In this document: piece after piece, positions 20,454 through 30,331 of the stretch
Layout: the number at the start of each line of letters is the position of its first letter
Numbering within the stretch: the stretch's first letter is position 1
NCBI RefSeq assembly: GCF_963576545.1
Contig: NC_083651.1
Location: forward strand, 23,892,748 to 23,956,747
DNA from: Limanda limanda
Taxonomy: Eukaryota; Chordata; Actinopteri; Pleuronectiformes; Pleuronectidae
Direction: 5' to 3'
DNA length: 64,000 nucleotides
The notes under the pieces: generated by a model
The model's database searches: none
What the model was told of the DNA's origin: nothing
The model's input: only the letters and a program-made list of their open reading frames with translations
Made by a program: the position numbers and the translations under genes

Positions 20454-22029
20454 GTAAAATTACCTTGGATCGAATTCAGAAGAGGATTCTAACTATATTC
20501 ACACCTTGTCTGTTTTTAACAGTGAAAAAGTGTTAACAGATCAGTGCAGAGGAAAGCAATTACATTTAATCAGCATGTGATAACGTTATTTAATAGACAA
20601 GAAGGGACATGTTGACTAAATTATGAAATGAGTTTAATATATGGCCCCAAACATCCCTTCAGTGTCTGTCACACACCACCCCAAGCTAAATAATTTATAT
20701 TTAAGAGGTGCATCTTATAACAATGGGTCAAATTGAATAAAGGTCCAAGTCCATCAAAATAACTAAGAAAGAGTGGTAAATGATGGGGACTATTTTTTAT
20801 TGAAAATTAAAGATTTTAAATTTATAAAAAGAATGGGAAAAACATTTGAAGACAGAGTTTAATCCCAACGGGACCATCCACACTATCACATTCCAATAAC
20901 TGTTTTAGTAAACACTGACGTAGCTGATTTTAATGTTACTGTCGATAATGATGTGAAGCTAAAATCAACAAGGAGAGTTTAATTGTGTAGCGCAACAACA
21001 AGACAATTCAAATTGCTTTACCTAAAATATTAAAAACATCGTGACAAATTATATAAGCAACATAAGACAATACCTAAAAGTAGCATTTTAAAAATAAATA
21101 ATAGGTTAAAAAGAAGATGAATACAGAATAAAAAAATAAAAAAATATAAAATAAGAACTGAAAAGGATAAGCATACCGTCAGCAGTTACTTAGCAACAAT
21201 CTGTAAAGTTTGGGTGATATATTAACAATTAAAATACCGTTTAAAAAGTTTTTGACTATAGGTCCCAGCCCCTGTCATGTTTTCAAAATCAACCAAATCA
21301 AAATACATTTTAAACCTAAATCCCACTACATTGTACAGTTGTTTATAATTTAGCACACTGTGTTTACTGGGCAGTGTTGAGTAAGTATTGATTATTTGCT
21401 GCAGAGCCAGCTCACATGCAATCTCAAAGGTTTATAGACGCAAAGAAACACGAATAGATTCTTATTTTCCTTTGTTCATTTATTTTTTTTCACTGCTGGA
21501 AGGAGCTTGAGCAGAAAACTTAGCAACTGACTCACTGGAGGAAACTGCTCATTATTCCTCCCATGTGCCTTCAGGAGATTTTAAAAAATTATTAAAGACA
21601 GAATCGATACACACTACAAGTTGTCTGAATCCCTGTCAATTAGAGGTGGATTTAAAAAAACAAAAACAATACTGCCTTAAGCAGGAGGTGAAAACCCAAG
21701 GGCTTCACCCTTGAATGTTAATGAAGACTTTTAATGAACAAATGTGGTTTTGTTACATTTGCATTATAGGGGCATTATTTCCCACATCAGGTCAGCTCAT
21801 GTGTATTTATGCAGAATGGAAATGAAAGAAAATAATCTACTCCAGTTCTTTTTTCTATCGATATCACCAATTAAAATGAGCATGAAATGACTAATTGAAA
21901 TGCATACAACGATCAACAGGAGTCTGTACTGCTATCTTCTATTATTTTACTGTTATTATATTTGAATGCATAGAGCATTAATTAGAATAAAAACTGCATG
22001 TTTGTGTTTCACTTTCACGGTTGAAGGAA
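20454..22029. other. AT-rich non-coding interval with a dispersed-repeat fragment
   Basis: No exon can be supported. Around 20,975-21,110 the wording (gcgcaacaacaagacaattc, then ttgctttacctaaaa) matches a widespread fish repeat tail recalled from other genomes. The remainder is featureless. Confidence 0.45.
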
Positions 22030-22094
22030 AGAGAATGGAAACTTTCCACTGCCACCATTGGATGGATTCCCACAGTATAAGGGGAAAAGTGAAG
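22030..22094 (+). pseudogene. mgat5: MGAT5-type exon relic (LPPxDGxP motif)
   Basis: One frame reads NGNFPLPPLDGFPQYKGK, against the family motif LPPMDGYPHCEGK. Both conserved cysteines are replaced and a few residues are missing. Frame and donor (GTAAAA) are out of step with the family by one base. The acceptor position is uncertain. Confidence 0.55.
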
Positions 22095-23118
22095 GTAAAA
22101 CTTTGCTCTTCCACATTGATGACAACCTATTTTCCTCACAGAAACAATATCAGTTTTAAAATGTCTCAGAAACACAAATCACAAAAGTAGCGATACCATA
22201 CTTTTTATGTTGCATGTTGTCAGCACAAGTCAGAGTTTCTCAACATAGTTGGAATGTGATATGAGGTAGAGCAGCAATCTTCAACTGTAGCTCATCGGGG
22301 GGGTTATTGTGAAGCTCTTCTTGCTTTAACAGCCTGTTTTATTTTGGACATTTTGACCTGAAGCTGTTCTGCTCGTCACTATATTGACATTCTTGTGGCC
22401 ATTATGGTTTGCTGTTGCTCCACTGGTTGAAGGAGATATGGAAGACTGATCCCTGTTATGCAATCATGCGAGGTACACAGGTGGTTTAAATTTCACATAG
22501 CACCTGCTCAGCAACACAATGTTTATGTTTACGCTTGGGTCTAACTTGCCCTCGCTTCCTCTCCGTGTTGTGTTGAAGATTGAAACGTGGTTCCCTGGGC
22601 TTCCAGGTCGATCCTCCTCTCCAGCTCAAGCTGAAAAGTCGGAGGTAAAGACGAGGCCAAAGAATCCGAGACGCCATGATATTTGTGTGTATGCGTAGTG
22701 TTATTTTTCTCTGTGTTTTTTATGCTTGTAGCTTTTACCTAATTTCTATACAAGCTTACACACCCAGAACAAAGGCCAGACAATTTCACTTGTCACCACA
22801 ACACCTGGCATATTATTGGTTTTGGGGAATTTTGACAAAAAAAAAAGAGCTTAGAAGGAAAAATCTGAGAGCAGACATTTTAAGCGTGGAGAGAAGCACA
22901 AGGAGAAGAGCTGAAGCTTCTGTGCAGTGTTCAACAAACAAATATATCTGAGTAAGCGAGTGCAAGCACCCTGCAGTTTGTGCACAAGCAGAGCTAATGA
23001 AACCAAAGCAGGGGCTGTTTGAGTGTGAGCACAGGGTGTTGAGTACTCAATATTTATAATTATTTATCAGCACTAAAGTTCAACAAAGTAGTGAATTTGT
23101 GTCTCGTTGATTTTTGCA

Positions 23119-23310
23119 GGCAGGATCTGACCAGGCTGTGGTAGAGACCAGTCTGGAGGGTTTGTACTCATCTCTGAAAAACAGAGTCCAGTTTTTGATG
23201 GATTCACCAAAGAATTCATAGTGTGGATGAGATTTGGGTCGAGGCCGGATGCTCTCTCTCAGCCAAAACCAACCTCACAGAGCAAAAAGCCAAACACGCA
23301 ATGTTTACCT
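23119..23310 (+). pseudogene. mgat5: MGAT5-type stem exon relic with frameshift
   Basis: After a tttttgcag acceptor the frame encodes QAVVETSLEGLYSSLKNRVQ and FLMDSP, then hits a stop. In another frame it continues as KEFIVWMRFGSRPDALSQ, which resembles the family's EEFRWMRLRIRRMADAW. The shift falls near 23,205. Confidence 0.5.
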
Positions 23311-23659
23311 CCCCATTGATCCTGTGAACGACTGTTTGATCAGCTCTGCTCTTCTTAGTCTGTGGTGCTCCGGCACTCTTCCATTCCAGATATGCAGTTT
23401 AACATAACAATGGTGGCAGATTTTCCACTTGAAATTCCTGGAAATTTTTCAGTGGGTTTTCAGTTTGATACAAGAGCAAACAAAAGACTGAAAACCAGCT
23501 CTTCATCATCAGGGTCTGACAAACATCTAATCAGTAGGGATAACATACAGGCCATTGATGACGCTAGACAGATGGGGCCGAGCTCACAGCCCTGTAGACA
23601 TGAATAAACGGAGAATGGTAATGACTGGATTCTGCCAAACGACTTCTTCCTCTCCCCAG

Positions 23660-23829
23660 ATCCTGCTGCATCCTGGAGCACTGACAGACGAGTCAGGTTT
23701 TAGAACAGCAGACGGGTCCTTCAGTGGCGGCCCCCTTGGAGAACTAGTCCAGTGGAGTGACTTTATCTCCACACTTCACATCCTCGGTCCCCATCTTCAC
23801 TTTTCTGCCTCTATACCTGATCTAAAGAA
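23660..23829 (+). pseudogene. mgat5: MGAT5-type exon (GGPLGELVQWSD)
   Basis: Acceptor ctctccccag and donor GTGAGG, open for 56 codons. It encodes ILLHPGALTDESGF, FSGGPLGELVQWSDFISTLH and HLHFSASIPDLK, close to the family sequence. This is the best-preserved exon of the copy. Confidence 0.85.
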
Positions 23830-24044
23830 GTGAGGGCTGCACACAAGAAGAGCCTTTTGTTGCAGACGGCTGTCCATCAGGATGCTGTTGTGAAGTGAGT
23901 GGGGGAAGACAAAATTTGATTTAAACAAGAGGTTGTGGATGAAAGAATAACACTGTAGTATTTTGAAAGTTATAATCTGCTCTTTAATTTCCCCTTGATT
24001 GTTTTTTGTGTATTCAATCTAAGTTTGTTTCTCTGTCTCTTAAG

Positions 24045-24173
24045 TTTTCTTGGCATTAATGAAGTGGGTTGCCCCTCTGGTCAGTCAAAATCAAAAACAA
24101 AGCTGATCTATGCGGACATCGTTGGTCTCAGACAGTTTCAGGAAGTACTTCAGAAATCCTGGATCAAATAAAA
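24045..24173 (+). pseudogene. mgat5: MGAT5-type exon ending in a premature stop
   Basis: It encodes NEVGCPSG, KLIYADIVGLRQFQEVLQKS, then WIK and TAA at 24,169-24,171, where the family has Tyr (W-x-x-Y-Q). The donor GTGAGT follows after AA. Flanking phases match on both sides, so the stop is in frame. Confidence 0.85.
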
Positions 24174-24624
24174 GTGAGTATCCTTATCTTATAAATCGGA
24201 TGTGTTTGTGAGATTGACTGAGACAATGTGTCACCTCCCCCTCCTCCTCCAATATTAAAGAGAACCTGTGGTCGCCCTCAGTTGTCATGAAAACTCAAAG
24301 GGGTTTAGTTTGGGCGATTGTTAAAAACATGGCAGCCTCTGCAGACAAGACCCGAGGTAAATATACAAGTATTAAAATATAAAGAATGTAAATATAGAGT
24401 ATTTAAATATAAAGTATTTAAATATAAAGTATGTCAATATAAAGGGTCCATTCTAGGGTAAAGAAAACAACAATTTGTACAATTTCAGCCTCAGATTTTT
24501 AGATCACAAATTCCTGCTGACACTGACTCATATAGCAACAGTACTCTGTTCCATATACCTCATGTTCTATGAATACACATTGAAAAACATTCAATTTATA
24601 GAGGAATAGAATAATACAACTTAC

Positions 24625-24830
24625 AATGAAGCGAAACCGCAGGATTTTCTTGGCCCCTCGGGTTGTCAGGACGGCTTCAATGTACCTCGGCACGGATTCT
24701 CCATCTCTGTACGCTACAGGAGGAATGAACATCATTCTTTCAAAGATACTGGATCGTGCATTCTGAAGCTGCATACTTAGGTACAGTGTAGTATCCATGG
24801 AGCCTTCACTGAGGCCTGATATACATGTTC
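24625..24830 (-). CDS. Unassigned internal exon on the minus strand, inside an MGAT5-type intron
   Basis: Acceptor gttttcttcccag and donor GTAAGT bound 206 nt, open for 68 codons (phase 1 in, phase 0 out). It encodes TCISGLSEGSMDTTLYLSMQ, then NARSSIFERMMFIPPVAYRD and RYIEAVLTTRGAKKILRFRF. Codon composition and both splice signals look genuine. I do not recognise the family. No partner exons were found within several kb on this strand. It may belong to a nested or overlapping gene, or be a transposed fragment. Confidence 0.5.
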
Positions 24831-25749
24831 CTGGGAAGAAAACCATAATTTGTAGTCAGGCACACTGCAACAATTGTGTTATTCTCGTCCATGTAACTCA
24901 GTGGCCAAATGGCAACAAGGGGGCTATATATTGTTTGTTAACTTGCCAGATTTGAACCGTTCTTCGCATCATTTCTTTCACAGCGTAGATGTTCATTTGG
25001 CTTGAGATCAGATGAGTGTGGAGGCCTGAGGATTCATATCATTTTTAAAATCAAACATCCATGGATCCCCTCACACCCCTGGAGGGACATTGTCATCATG
25101 GAGACAAGATTCATTTTGATAAAAAAGCGTTTTACGATAAAGGTGATCACTCAGCCAAATCATACCTTTGGAAGGAGAACATTGGACACATTTCACTGCC
25201 ACCTGGATTTGGGAGATAACTATTAGGTTGAAGAGAAAATTGTGCAGATTGGATTTGGTTGGAGTGTGTGGAATAACTGTATCTCCATGTAGTCTTAAGT
25301 CTCATGTATGAACATTTCTGTAAATTGAATGAAATGATGTGTGGGTGGGGAACAGCATGCGGCTGCACCTCAACACTCTAATACTTTGATCTATGGATGT
25401 ATGTTCTTTTCAGTGTGAAATTCAGCTGCACATACTGAAGCATTCAAATCGTTCTACACAAATCGTAAAGATGTGGTTATTTCCAGTAATGCAGTAGATG
25501 GTACTGAGTGGCTTCAGTTAACCCTTACATACTGTAACATACCTTCAAAGTACAATTTTGAAGTACAGATCTATTTAGAATGTATCAATAGTATATATGT
25601 CATTGATAGATGGATCATTAATCCTTTATTAATCTTTCAGAAAGCAGGGAGAGTTTATTTTTTTGGGTTTTCACCGTTTTGCTTTGCCATCTTACTTTTA
25701 TGATCTTATTTCTGCTTCAAGTTTGAAAGAACACGACCGATCTGACGTT

Positions 25750-25885
25750 CCTGTGAAGAATTGAAAACTTGGCTGTGAAGCAGAACACTATGACTCTACA
25801 TAACTGATGCTCTCGTGGTCGAGTGGGAGCAAATCCCAGCAGCTGCTTTGTAAAAGCCTTTGATTGCAGCATATTAATGCGAATG
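25750..25885 (-). repeat. Probable teleost dispersed-repeat fragment
   Basis: On the minus strand, ggatttgctcccactcgacc followed by acgagagcatcag resembles a repeat I recall from many fish genomes (tgctcccattcagccac...gagcattag). No boundaries are visible. Confidence 0.4.
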
Positions 25886-26057
25886 CTCCTGAAACGCAAT
25901 GTTCAACAATAATCAGATGTGATGTCCAGGCGTCCGCTTGCTCTTTTGTTTCGTTGTAGAGGATGCGTTTTGATAATGGAGCTACAGGTTGTACATGTTA
26001 TTTCCCATTAATTGCTGTAAGTGTATTATAAGTGGGATGTGTTTGTGTGTCCATCAG

Positions 26058-26191
26058 ATGCATTATGCGTGTGTTGGACACTTTTAGCACTGAACCAGAC
26101 TTCAATCATGCAGTTTGGGCCCAGAAGCAGAAACTTAAAAATCCCTTTGGTGGCTTCAGCCTGACCCTATCGCAGTTCTGCACCATGTTCC
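26058..26191 (+). pseudogene. mgat5: MGAT5-type exon (RVLDTFSTEP)
   Basis: Acceptor gtgtccatcag and donor GTACGT. It encodes CIMRVLDTFSTEPDFNHAVW and LTLSQFCTMF, against the family's CMLRVLDSFGTEPEFNHANY and LNPQQFYTMF. It ends in phase 1, as expected for a following Pro-His-Thr-Pro exon. I could not find that exon. Confidence 0.82.
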
Positions 26192-26236
26192 GTACGTCTT
26201 TCTTCTACATAATTTCCTTCTTTGTTTTATATCACA

Positions 26237-26330
26237 GGTTGTATATAAAGATAGACGATGTGTCTCCTCTTCCTTCTTCTATCCAGAAATGAACTGAGGC
26301 TCCACTTCCTCATGCTAAATCTCTTCTTAT
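26237..26330. mobile_element. Fragment of the tgtatataaagat MITE family
   Basis: gttgtatataaagatagacg followed by atgtgtctcctcttcc repeats the left terminus type seen at 6,961. It is truncated, with no matching right end. Confidence 0.45.
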
Positions 26331-26914
26331 ATTTATTTTCTCTTGGATAAATCCACTATGTTACAGAGTATTGCATTTCTCTCTGCCACAACCTGGGTTT
26401 GCACATTTGATGTAGGCGACTAAGTAAAGACATGATCACAAAGCATGAACTTAACATTTATCTGCAACTATTGATAAGAGGAAGTCTGAATCATCCAGAC
26501 TGCTTTCATATAAGAAAAGAAGACTCAGACAGTTCAAGTTCAAGCAGCACATTCAGCTGTGAACTTTCCATTCAGACACCATATCTGCTCTGTGTCAGTT
26601 GTTTAAGATTCTTCTGAAACCAAGTGATCTTTCCTCTGAGCTAGCCTTTACCAGGGATTTACGCAATAAGAGAACCAGAAAAGCGACAATTTGTTAGGTG
26701 GCTCCACCACACAATACTGAGCTGACACTTTAAAAGACACTGTTCTGTGCAGGGAATTCATTCATTTAATAACTTAGCATTGTTTATCAGGAAAAAGTCA
26801 TACACTTTCTGAGCGTAGAGACAATGTGAAGTAGTTTCCTGACATTGTAAGGATTTTATAAATTTAATGTGGATAATTAGCTGGGTATATTAAGTTTTTT
26901 GAATTCTATAACAG

Positions 26915-27190
26915 TTGAGGAAGTTGTTTATTGGTTTGTCAGCAAGAGTTTGCAAAAAACGACTGAACAGATTTCATGAAACTTGGTTGAAGGATGGAAC
27001 ACAAGCCAAAAAAGAAGTAATTGGTTGGTCCAGAAAAAAAGGAGCACATTTCACTTTCACATTGCAAATCATTTCTTTGGGCATTTTCACTAATTCATGC
27101 GGGAATAATAAATGGATTTTCATTATAACATATTTTTTGGGAATCAGGCCTTGGTGGAGGCAGCTGCTTTACTGCTGTGTTTACTGTACT
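26915..27190 (+). repeat. Teleost dispersed repeat (5' part)
   Basis: The succession ttggtttgtcagcaagag, gaacagatttcatgaaactt, ggttgaaggatgg...caagcca, then tcaggccttggtggagg matches a repeat recalled from many fish genomes. It runs through an intron of the decayed MGAT5-type gene. Confidence 0.6.
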
Positions 27191-28035
27191 GTGCAAAGAT
27201 TTGTAGGACAAAAAGTAAAGTAGCATAGTTTCAGAAGTAACACCCATGAATTATTTTTGATAATTACCGAATTTTATACATAACTAGTTCATTAGTCAAA
27301 CTATTATCTGGTGTAAGGAGCCCTTGGCTTTAAAACATCTACCCACACACGCCTGCACACCGTATTTCAAGATATTTGGAAGGTAGGTGGGGTTTCTTCT
27401 GTGTTTTACATCTGTTCAATCCCAGACTGATTCCATCATGATGGGATCAGATTTATGTGGTGACCAGCCTATCTGCTACTACTTATTCATTTTGTTGTAG
27501 ATCGCAAGTTGTTTGAAACTCCGGCTGAATGTTTAGTGTTGTTGCTGCGGAATAACTTGTGGACCAGCATCTGCATGAAGACTGAGGATCTGATCATCTT
27601 ATGTGCCTACAATGTTTGCACAGTACTATATGTTGTTATATGTGTAAAAAGGGATTTCCAGCAACACAATTAGATCTTTGCTTTGAAGGATTAAATTGTT
27701 ATTTGCATTGCTCATCAATATAATATATTCTGTTCATGCATCAGTGTACAGTAAGCAGCATTGCATGTTTCTTCATATGTCATATGTTCATCATGTCATG
27801 TTTGAATATAATTAAAACATAATCTAAATGAATTTGATGCCTCAGTTTTAAACCCTGACAACCCTTCTTATGTCTAAAAGCAGGAACTGTAGGAGCATTC
27901 ATTTCTTGTGCTGGTGTTGTCTGGCACCTTGTGGTGACAATTAACAAGTGCATGTGCTCATCATACATAGTATAAATATAACAGATGTTGTATACATGTG
28001 TTGAAACCTGTTTTTATTTTATCTGCGGTCTGTAG

Positions 28036-28176
28036 GTTTTTGTGGGGCTTTCCTTCCCATATAAATGCCCCACCCCTCTGGACACCAATGGCCGTGCTTT
28101 CCTGAACCCGAGGTTGCACCCCGCACTGAGCAGCTGGAACTCAGAGTTCCTCAAAGGAAAGCCCAACATCAGAGAA
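28036..28176 (+). pseudogene. mgat5: MGAT5-type exon with damaged donor-sugar motif
   Basis: Acceptor cggtctgtag; the donor GTCTGT is poor. It encodes VFVGLSFPYKCPTPLDTNGR and AFLNPRLHPALSS. Family sequence is LFVGLGFPYEGPAPLEAIANGCAFLNP, cited here as two parts (PYEGPAPLEAIANG, CAFLNP). The Glu and Gly after PY are lost and two residues are deleted in the EAIANG loop. Confidence 0.8.
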
Positions 28177-28340
28177 GTCTGTGTTCATGTTCCAAGCTGA
28201 GACACTTCCTTTGATATATTATTTAAAGATATTAGAGCATTTTACCTTTGGTGGAGTCAAACCTCAGTGAAATGAGCCAGAATTAATCAAATCATTTTCC
28301 AGGAAGATATTTTCTGACAGTTGATCAGTTTGTGTTGTAG

Positions 28341-28454
28341 GTGACATCGCGGAATCCTGACGTTGAGGCCACAGGAGAGCTGTACATTTGGCTGATGGAA
28401 ATGTTCAATGAGACAGAAGTAGAAAAAGCTCTCACTGCTATTCTCAATCAAAGT
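28341..28454 (+). pseudogene. mgat5: MGAT5-type exon (AILNQ)
   Basis: Acceptor tttgtgttgtag and donor GTAAGA, 38 open codons. It encodes VTSRNPDVEATGELY and FNETEVEKALTAILNQ. The RPHVWTVD segment of the family is diverged. Confidence 0.8.
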
Positions 28455-28628
28455 GTAAGATTATTTCCACTTGGTGCCTCATCCACTTGTTTCTCAAACA
28501 GCAAAGTGAAAATACAGGCTCCGTTCGATGAAAACCCTTCCTCACTTTGTCCTTCACACAATTTCTCCATCACCATCACACTGAAGCAAAGCTATTTGCA
28601 TCTTAAACATTCTACTTCAACCTTTCAG

Positions 28629-28703
28629 ATTGAGCCCTACCTTCCCTATGTGTTCACGTGTGAAGGGATGCTCCAGAGGCTCAGCGTCCTGATTGAAAAA
28701 CAG
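28629..28703 (+). pseudogene. mgat5: MGAT5-type exon (FTCEGMLQR)
   Basis: Acceptor ttcaacctttcag, 25 open codons: IEPYLPYVFTCEGMLQRLSV then LIEKQ. Nearly identical to the family (IEPYMPYEFTCEGMLQRI). Confidence 0.85.
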
Positions 28704-28793
28704 GTTGGAGCCTGTCTGTATAATTGCCAAAACGATGGAGAGGAAATAGATTTATGATTAGAAAAAGATAGATGGATATATTTTTTGCTTTAG

Positions 28794-28922
28794 GACTTCT
28801 GCTCCAGTCCAGGTTGTGAAGGCGGAGCCGGGCATTTCCTGTAAACAGGCGTGTCAGATGGTGGGAAGGATCTGTGAACCTGCGCTCTTCCCACAGCTCA
28901 ACAGCGTAAAAGATCTTGCTGA
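28794..28922 (+). pseudogene. mgat5: MGAT5-type Cys-rich exon with a frame break
   Basis: After acceptor ttttgctttag the expected DFC is present, but that frame stops after about 16 codons. The conserved part lies in another frame (AEPGISCKQACQMVGRICEP, then ALFPQLN). An alternative AG at 28,812 (cagtccag) enters that frame in correct phase and omits DFC. Donor GTAAGC is followed directly by a CA repeat. Confidence 0.78.
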
Positions 28923-28927
28923 GTAAG

Positions 28928-28929
<2 letters not shown>

Positions 28930-29007
<78 letters not shown>
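28930..29007. repeat. (CA)n microsatellite at a splice donor
   Basis: About 39 CA units begin seven bases after the GT of the preceding donor (28,923). Confidence 0.95.
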
Positions 29008-29010
<3 letters not shown>

Positions 29011-29399
29011 ATTTCTATGTTACCATTGAACTTTTTGGAATAACAATAGATTAGATATATAACTAATCGTATTAGTCAAAACCCACCTTAATTACGTCTT
29101 TTATGCAGAATTCCCCCAATATGTGTACACATTATTCACTAGCAAATGATATAGCTCGTTCTTTTTGCCACAACTTGATAAAAGGATGTTTAATTTCACT
29201 ATGAGGTGCCCAGGAAACATAGAGATAAGTTTAAATTTCAAGACGTTGCCTTCAAGTTAAACCTTACTGTCACACAAGTCTTTCCATTGTCTTTCACTGT
29301 CATGATGAGACCTTTTGCAAATATATACAATAAATATCAGGTAAATTAGAAATTGAAATAGAGGTTATAGTAACCTATCTTGTGACCTCGTTTTTCAAG

Positions 29400-29598
29400 A
29401 CATGGTGTAGATTGTCAAACATCAGAAGTGTCCGACGGTAACCTGGTGTTTCCTGCCCACAATGGTACCAAAAACTGTCTGTTCCAGTCTAACCCCCTGC
29501 TCTTCAGCTGTGTGAGATCCAACCAATCCCTGATTCCCATCTGCCTCTGCAGAGACTACATTAAAAAGCAGAAAGCCTCGTACAAGGCATGTGTCTAA
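29400..29598 (+). pseudogene. mgat5: MGAT5-type last exon
   Basis: Acceptor cctcgtttttcaag. It encodes CQTSEVSDG, NGTKNCLFQSNPLLFSCVRS and ICLCRDYIKKQKASYKACV, then TAA at 29,596-29,598. It follows the family C-terminus (CVFQGDLLLFSC, CPCRDFIKGQVALCKDCL), with the C-terminal Cys pattern mostly kept. Confidence 0.85.
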
Positions 29599-29822
29599 CA
29601 GCTTGTTATCACTCGCACATACACTTTCACACATACAGCGCCACCGGAGAAACTCTGCAGGATCTCGCTCCTCTAACCTGACACGTCAATGATGACACTC
29701 AAACTACACATGCTCAGGTCGATACTTGCCCAGAATATCCTCCTGCAGAATTGTTTGGAGGTTTGCATTCACTGGAATGTGACAAAGAAATATCTGTGTT
29801 TTTAACTGCTGTAGTTTGGTAC

Positions 29823-29828
29823 AATAAA
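29823..29828 (+). terminator. Possible poly(A) signal of the MGAT5-type gene
   Basis: AATAAA lies about 225 nt past the TAA codon. It is a motif match only, in AT-rich sequence. Confidence 0.3.
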
Positions 29829-29984
29829 TATATATATTATATTAAATATGTTAAATCCAAGTCTGATGCATTTAAAACATATGTCACTCTTCTTATCTCC
29901 GACTAAAATACACAGATAGAGTTTGCAAGTTCTGCAATTCAAGGCAAATTCTATGCATTAAAAAAACAACACTCAAATTTCAGA

Positions 29985-30055
29985 CATATTTATGGGACTG
30001 ATGTTTATGAATGTGTGCAAATACAAATCTGGATCTAGTGAATTTAAATGTGGGA
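29985..30055 (+). repeat. Teleost dispersed repeat (3' part)
   Basis: gatgtttatgaatgtgtgca and ctggatctagtgaatttaaa match the distal part of the same repeat family recalled for 26,915-27,190. Confidence 0.5.
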
Positions 30056-30325
30056 CGGAAATCTTAATGTGATACTTGAAATACCATTGAATAGTGTGCA
30101 TACAAGTTATACCTGTTTTATTTTTTTGTAACTTTATTTTACTTTTCCTTAACTACATCTAAGATAATTGACTAATGAAATTGATGCTCCATGTGCTAGT
30201 TCTCAGTGTTGATTGCTACATGTCACCCAGTTATATAATCTAGGTCCACACTTTCCTTTGGAGGTTGACCCTCCATGACAAACACACAAAGACTCAACAG
30301 CATTGATGAATAAGCAGGATAAAAC

Positions 30326-30331
30326 TTTATT
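30326..30331 (-). terminator. Possible poly(A) signal for tmem163
   Basis: Minus-strand AATAAA lies about 800 nt beyond the candidate terminal exon stop. It is consistent with a long 3' UTR ending near 30,310. Confidence 0.3.

Larger units (their letters stand above)
22030..29598 (+). pseudogene. mgat5: Decayed MGAT5-type gene (alpha-1,6-mannosylglycoprotein 6-beta-GlcNAc-transferase)
   Basis: MGAT5 (GnT-V) is a Golgi type II enzyme that adds the beta-1,6 GlcNAc branch to N-glycans (family knowledge). Recognisable pieces in order: LPPLDGFPQ (22,050), a stem exon (23,119), SGGPLGELVQWSDFISTLHI (23,660), LIYADIVGL (24,045), RVLDTFSTEPDFNHA (26,058), FVGLSFPY (28,036), TEVEKALTAILNQ (28,341), YVFTCEGMLQRL (28,629), CKQACQMVGRICEPALFPQL (about 28,813), LFQSNPLLFSC with the final stop (29,400). 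Lesions: in-frame TAA at 24,169-24,171, a frameshift near 23,205, loss of two Cys in the first piece, a frame break after DFC at 28,794, missing exons between 26,191 and 28,036 and between 22,094 and 23,119, and PYEGPAPLEAIANG reduced to PYKCPTPLDTNG. The C-terminal exons remain open. It sits tail to tail with tmem163, as in human. Confidence 0.8.

Noticed and set aside
23362..23607. Plus-strand open frame with FNITMVADFPLEI and a Ser run
   Set aside because: It lies between two mgat5-type pieces but has no counterpart in that family. The splice context is weak.
27350..27600. Possible relics of the missing mgat5 exons (VFQDIWK before GTAGGT at 27,380; ECLVLLLRNN at 27,520)
   Set aside because: Similarity to FWK and LQFLLRETK is too short. 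No consistent frame or splice pair exists, so I did not annotate them.
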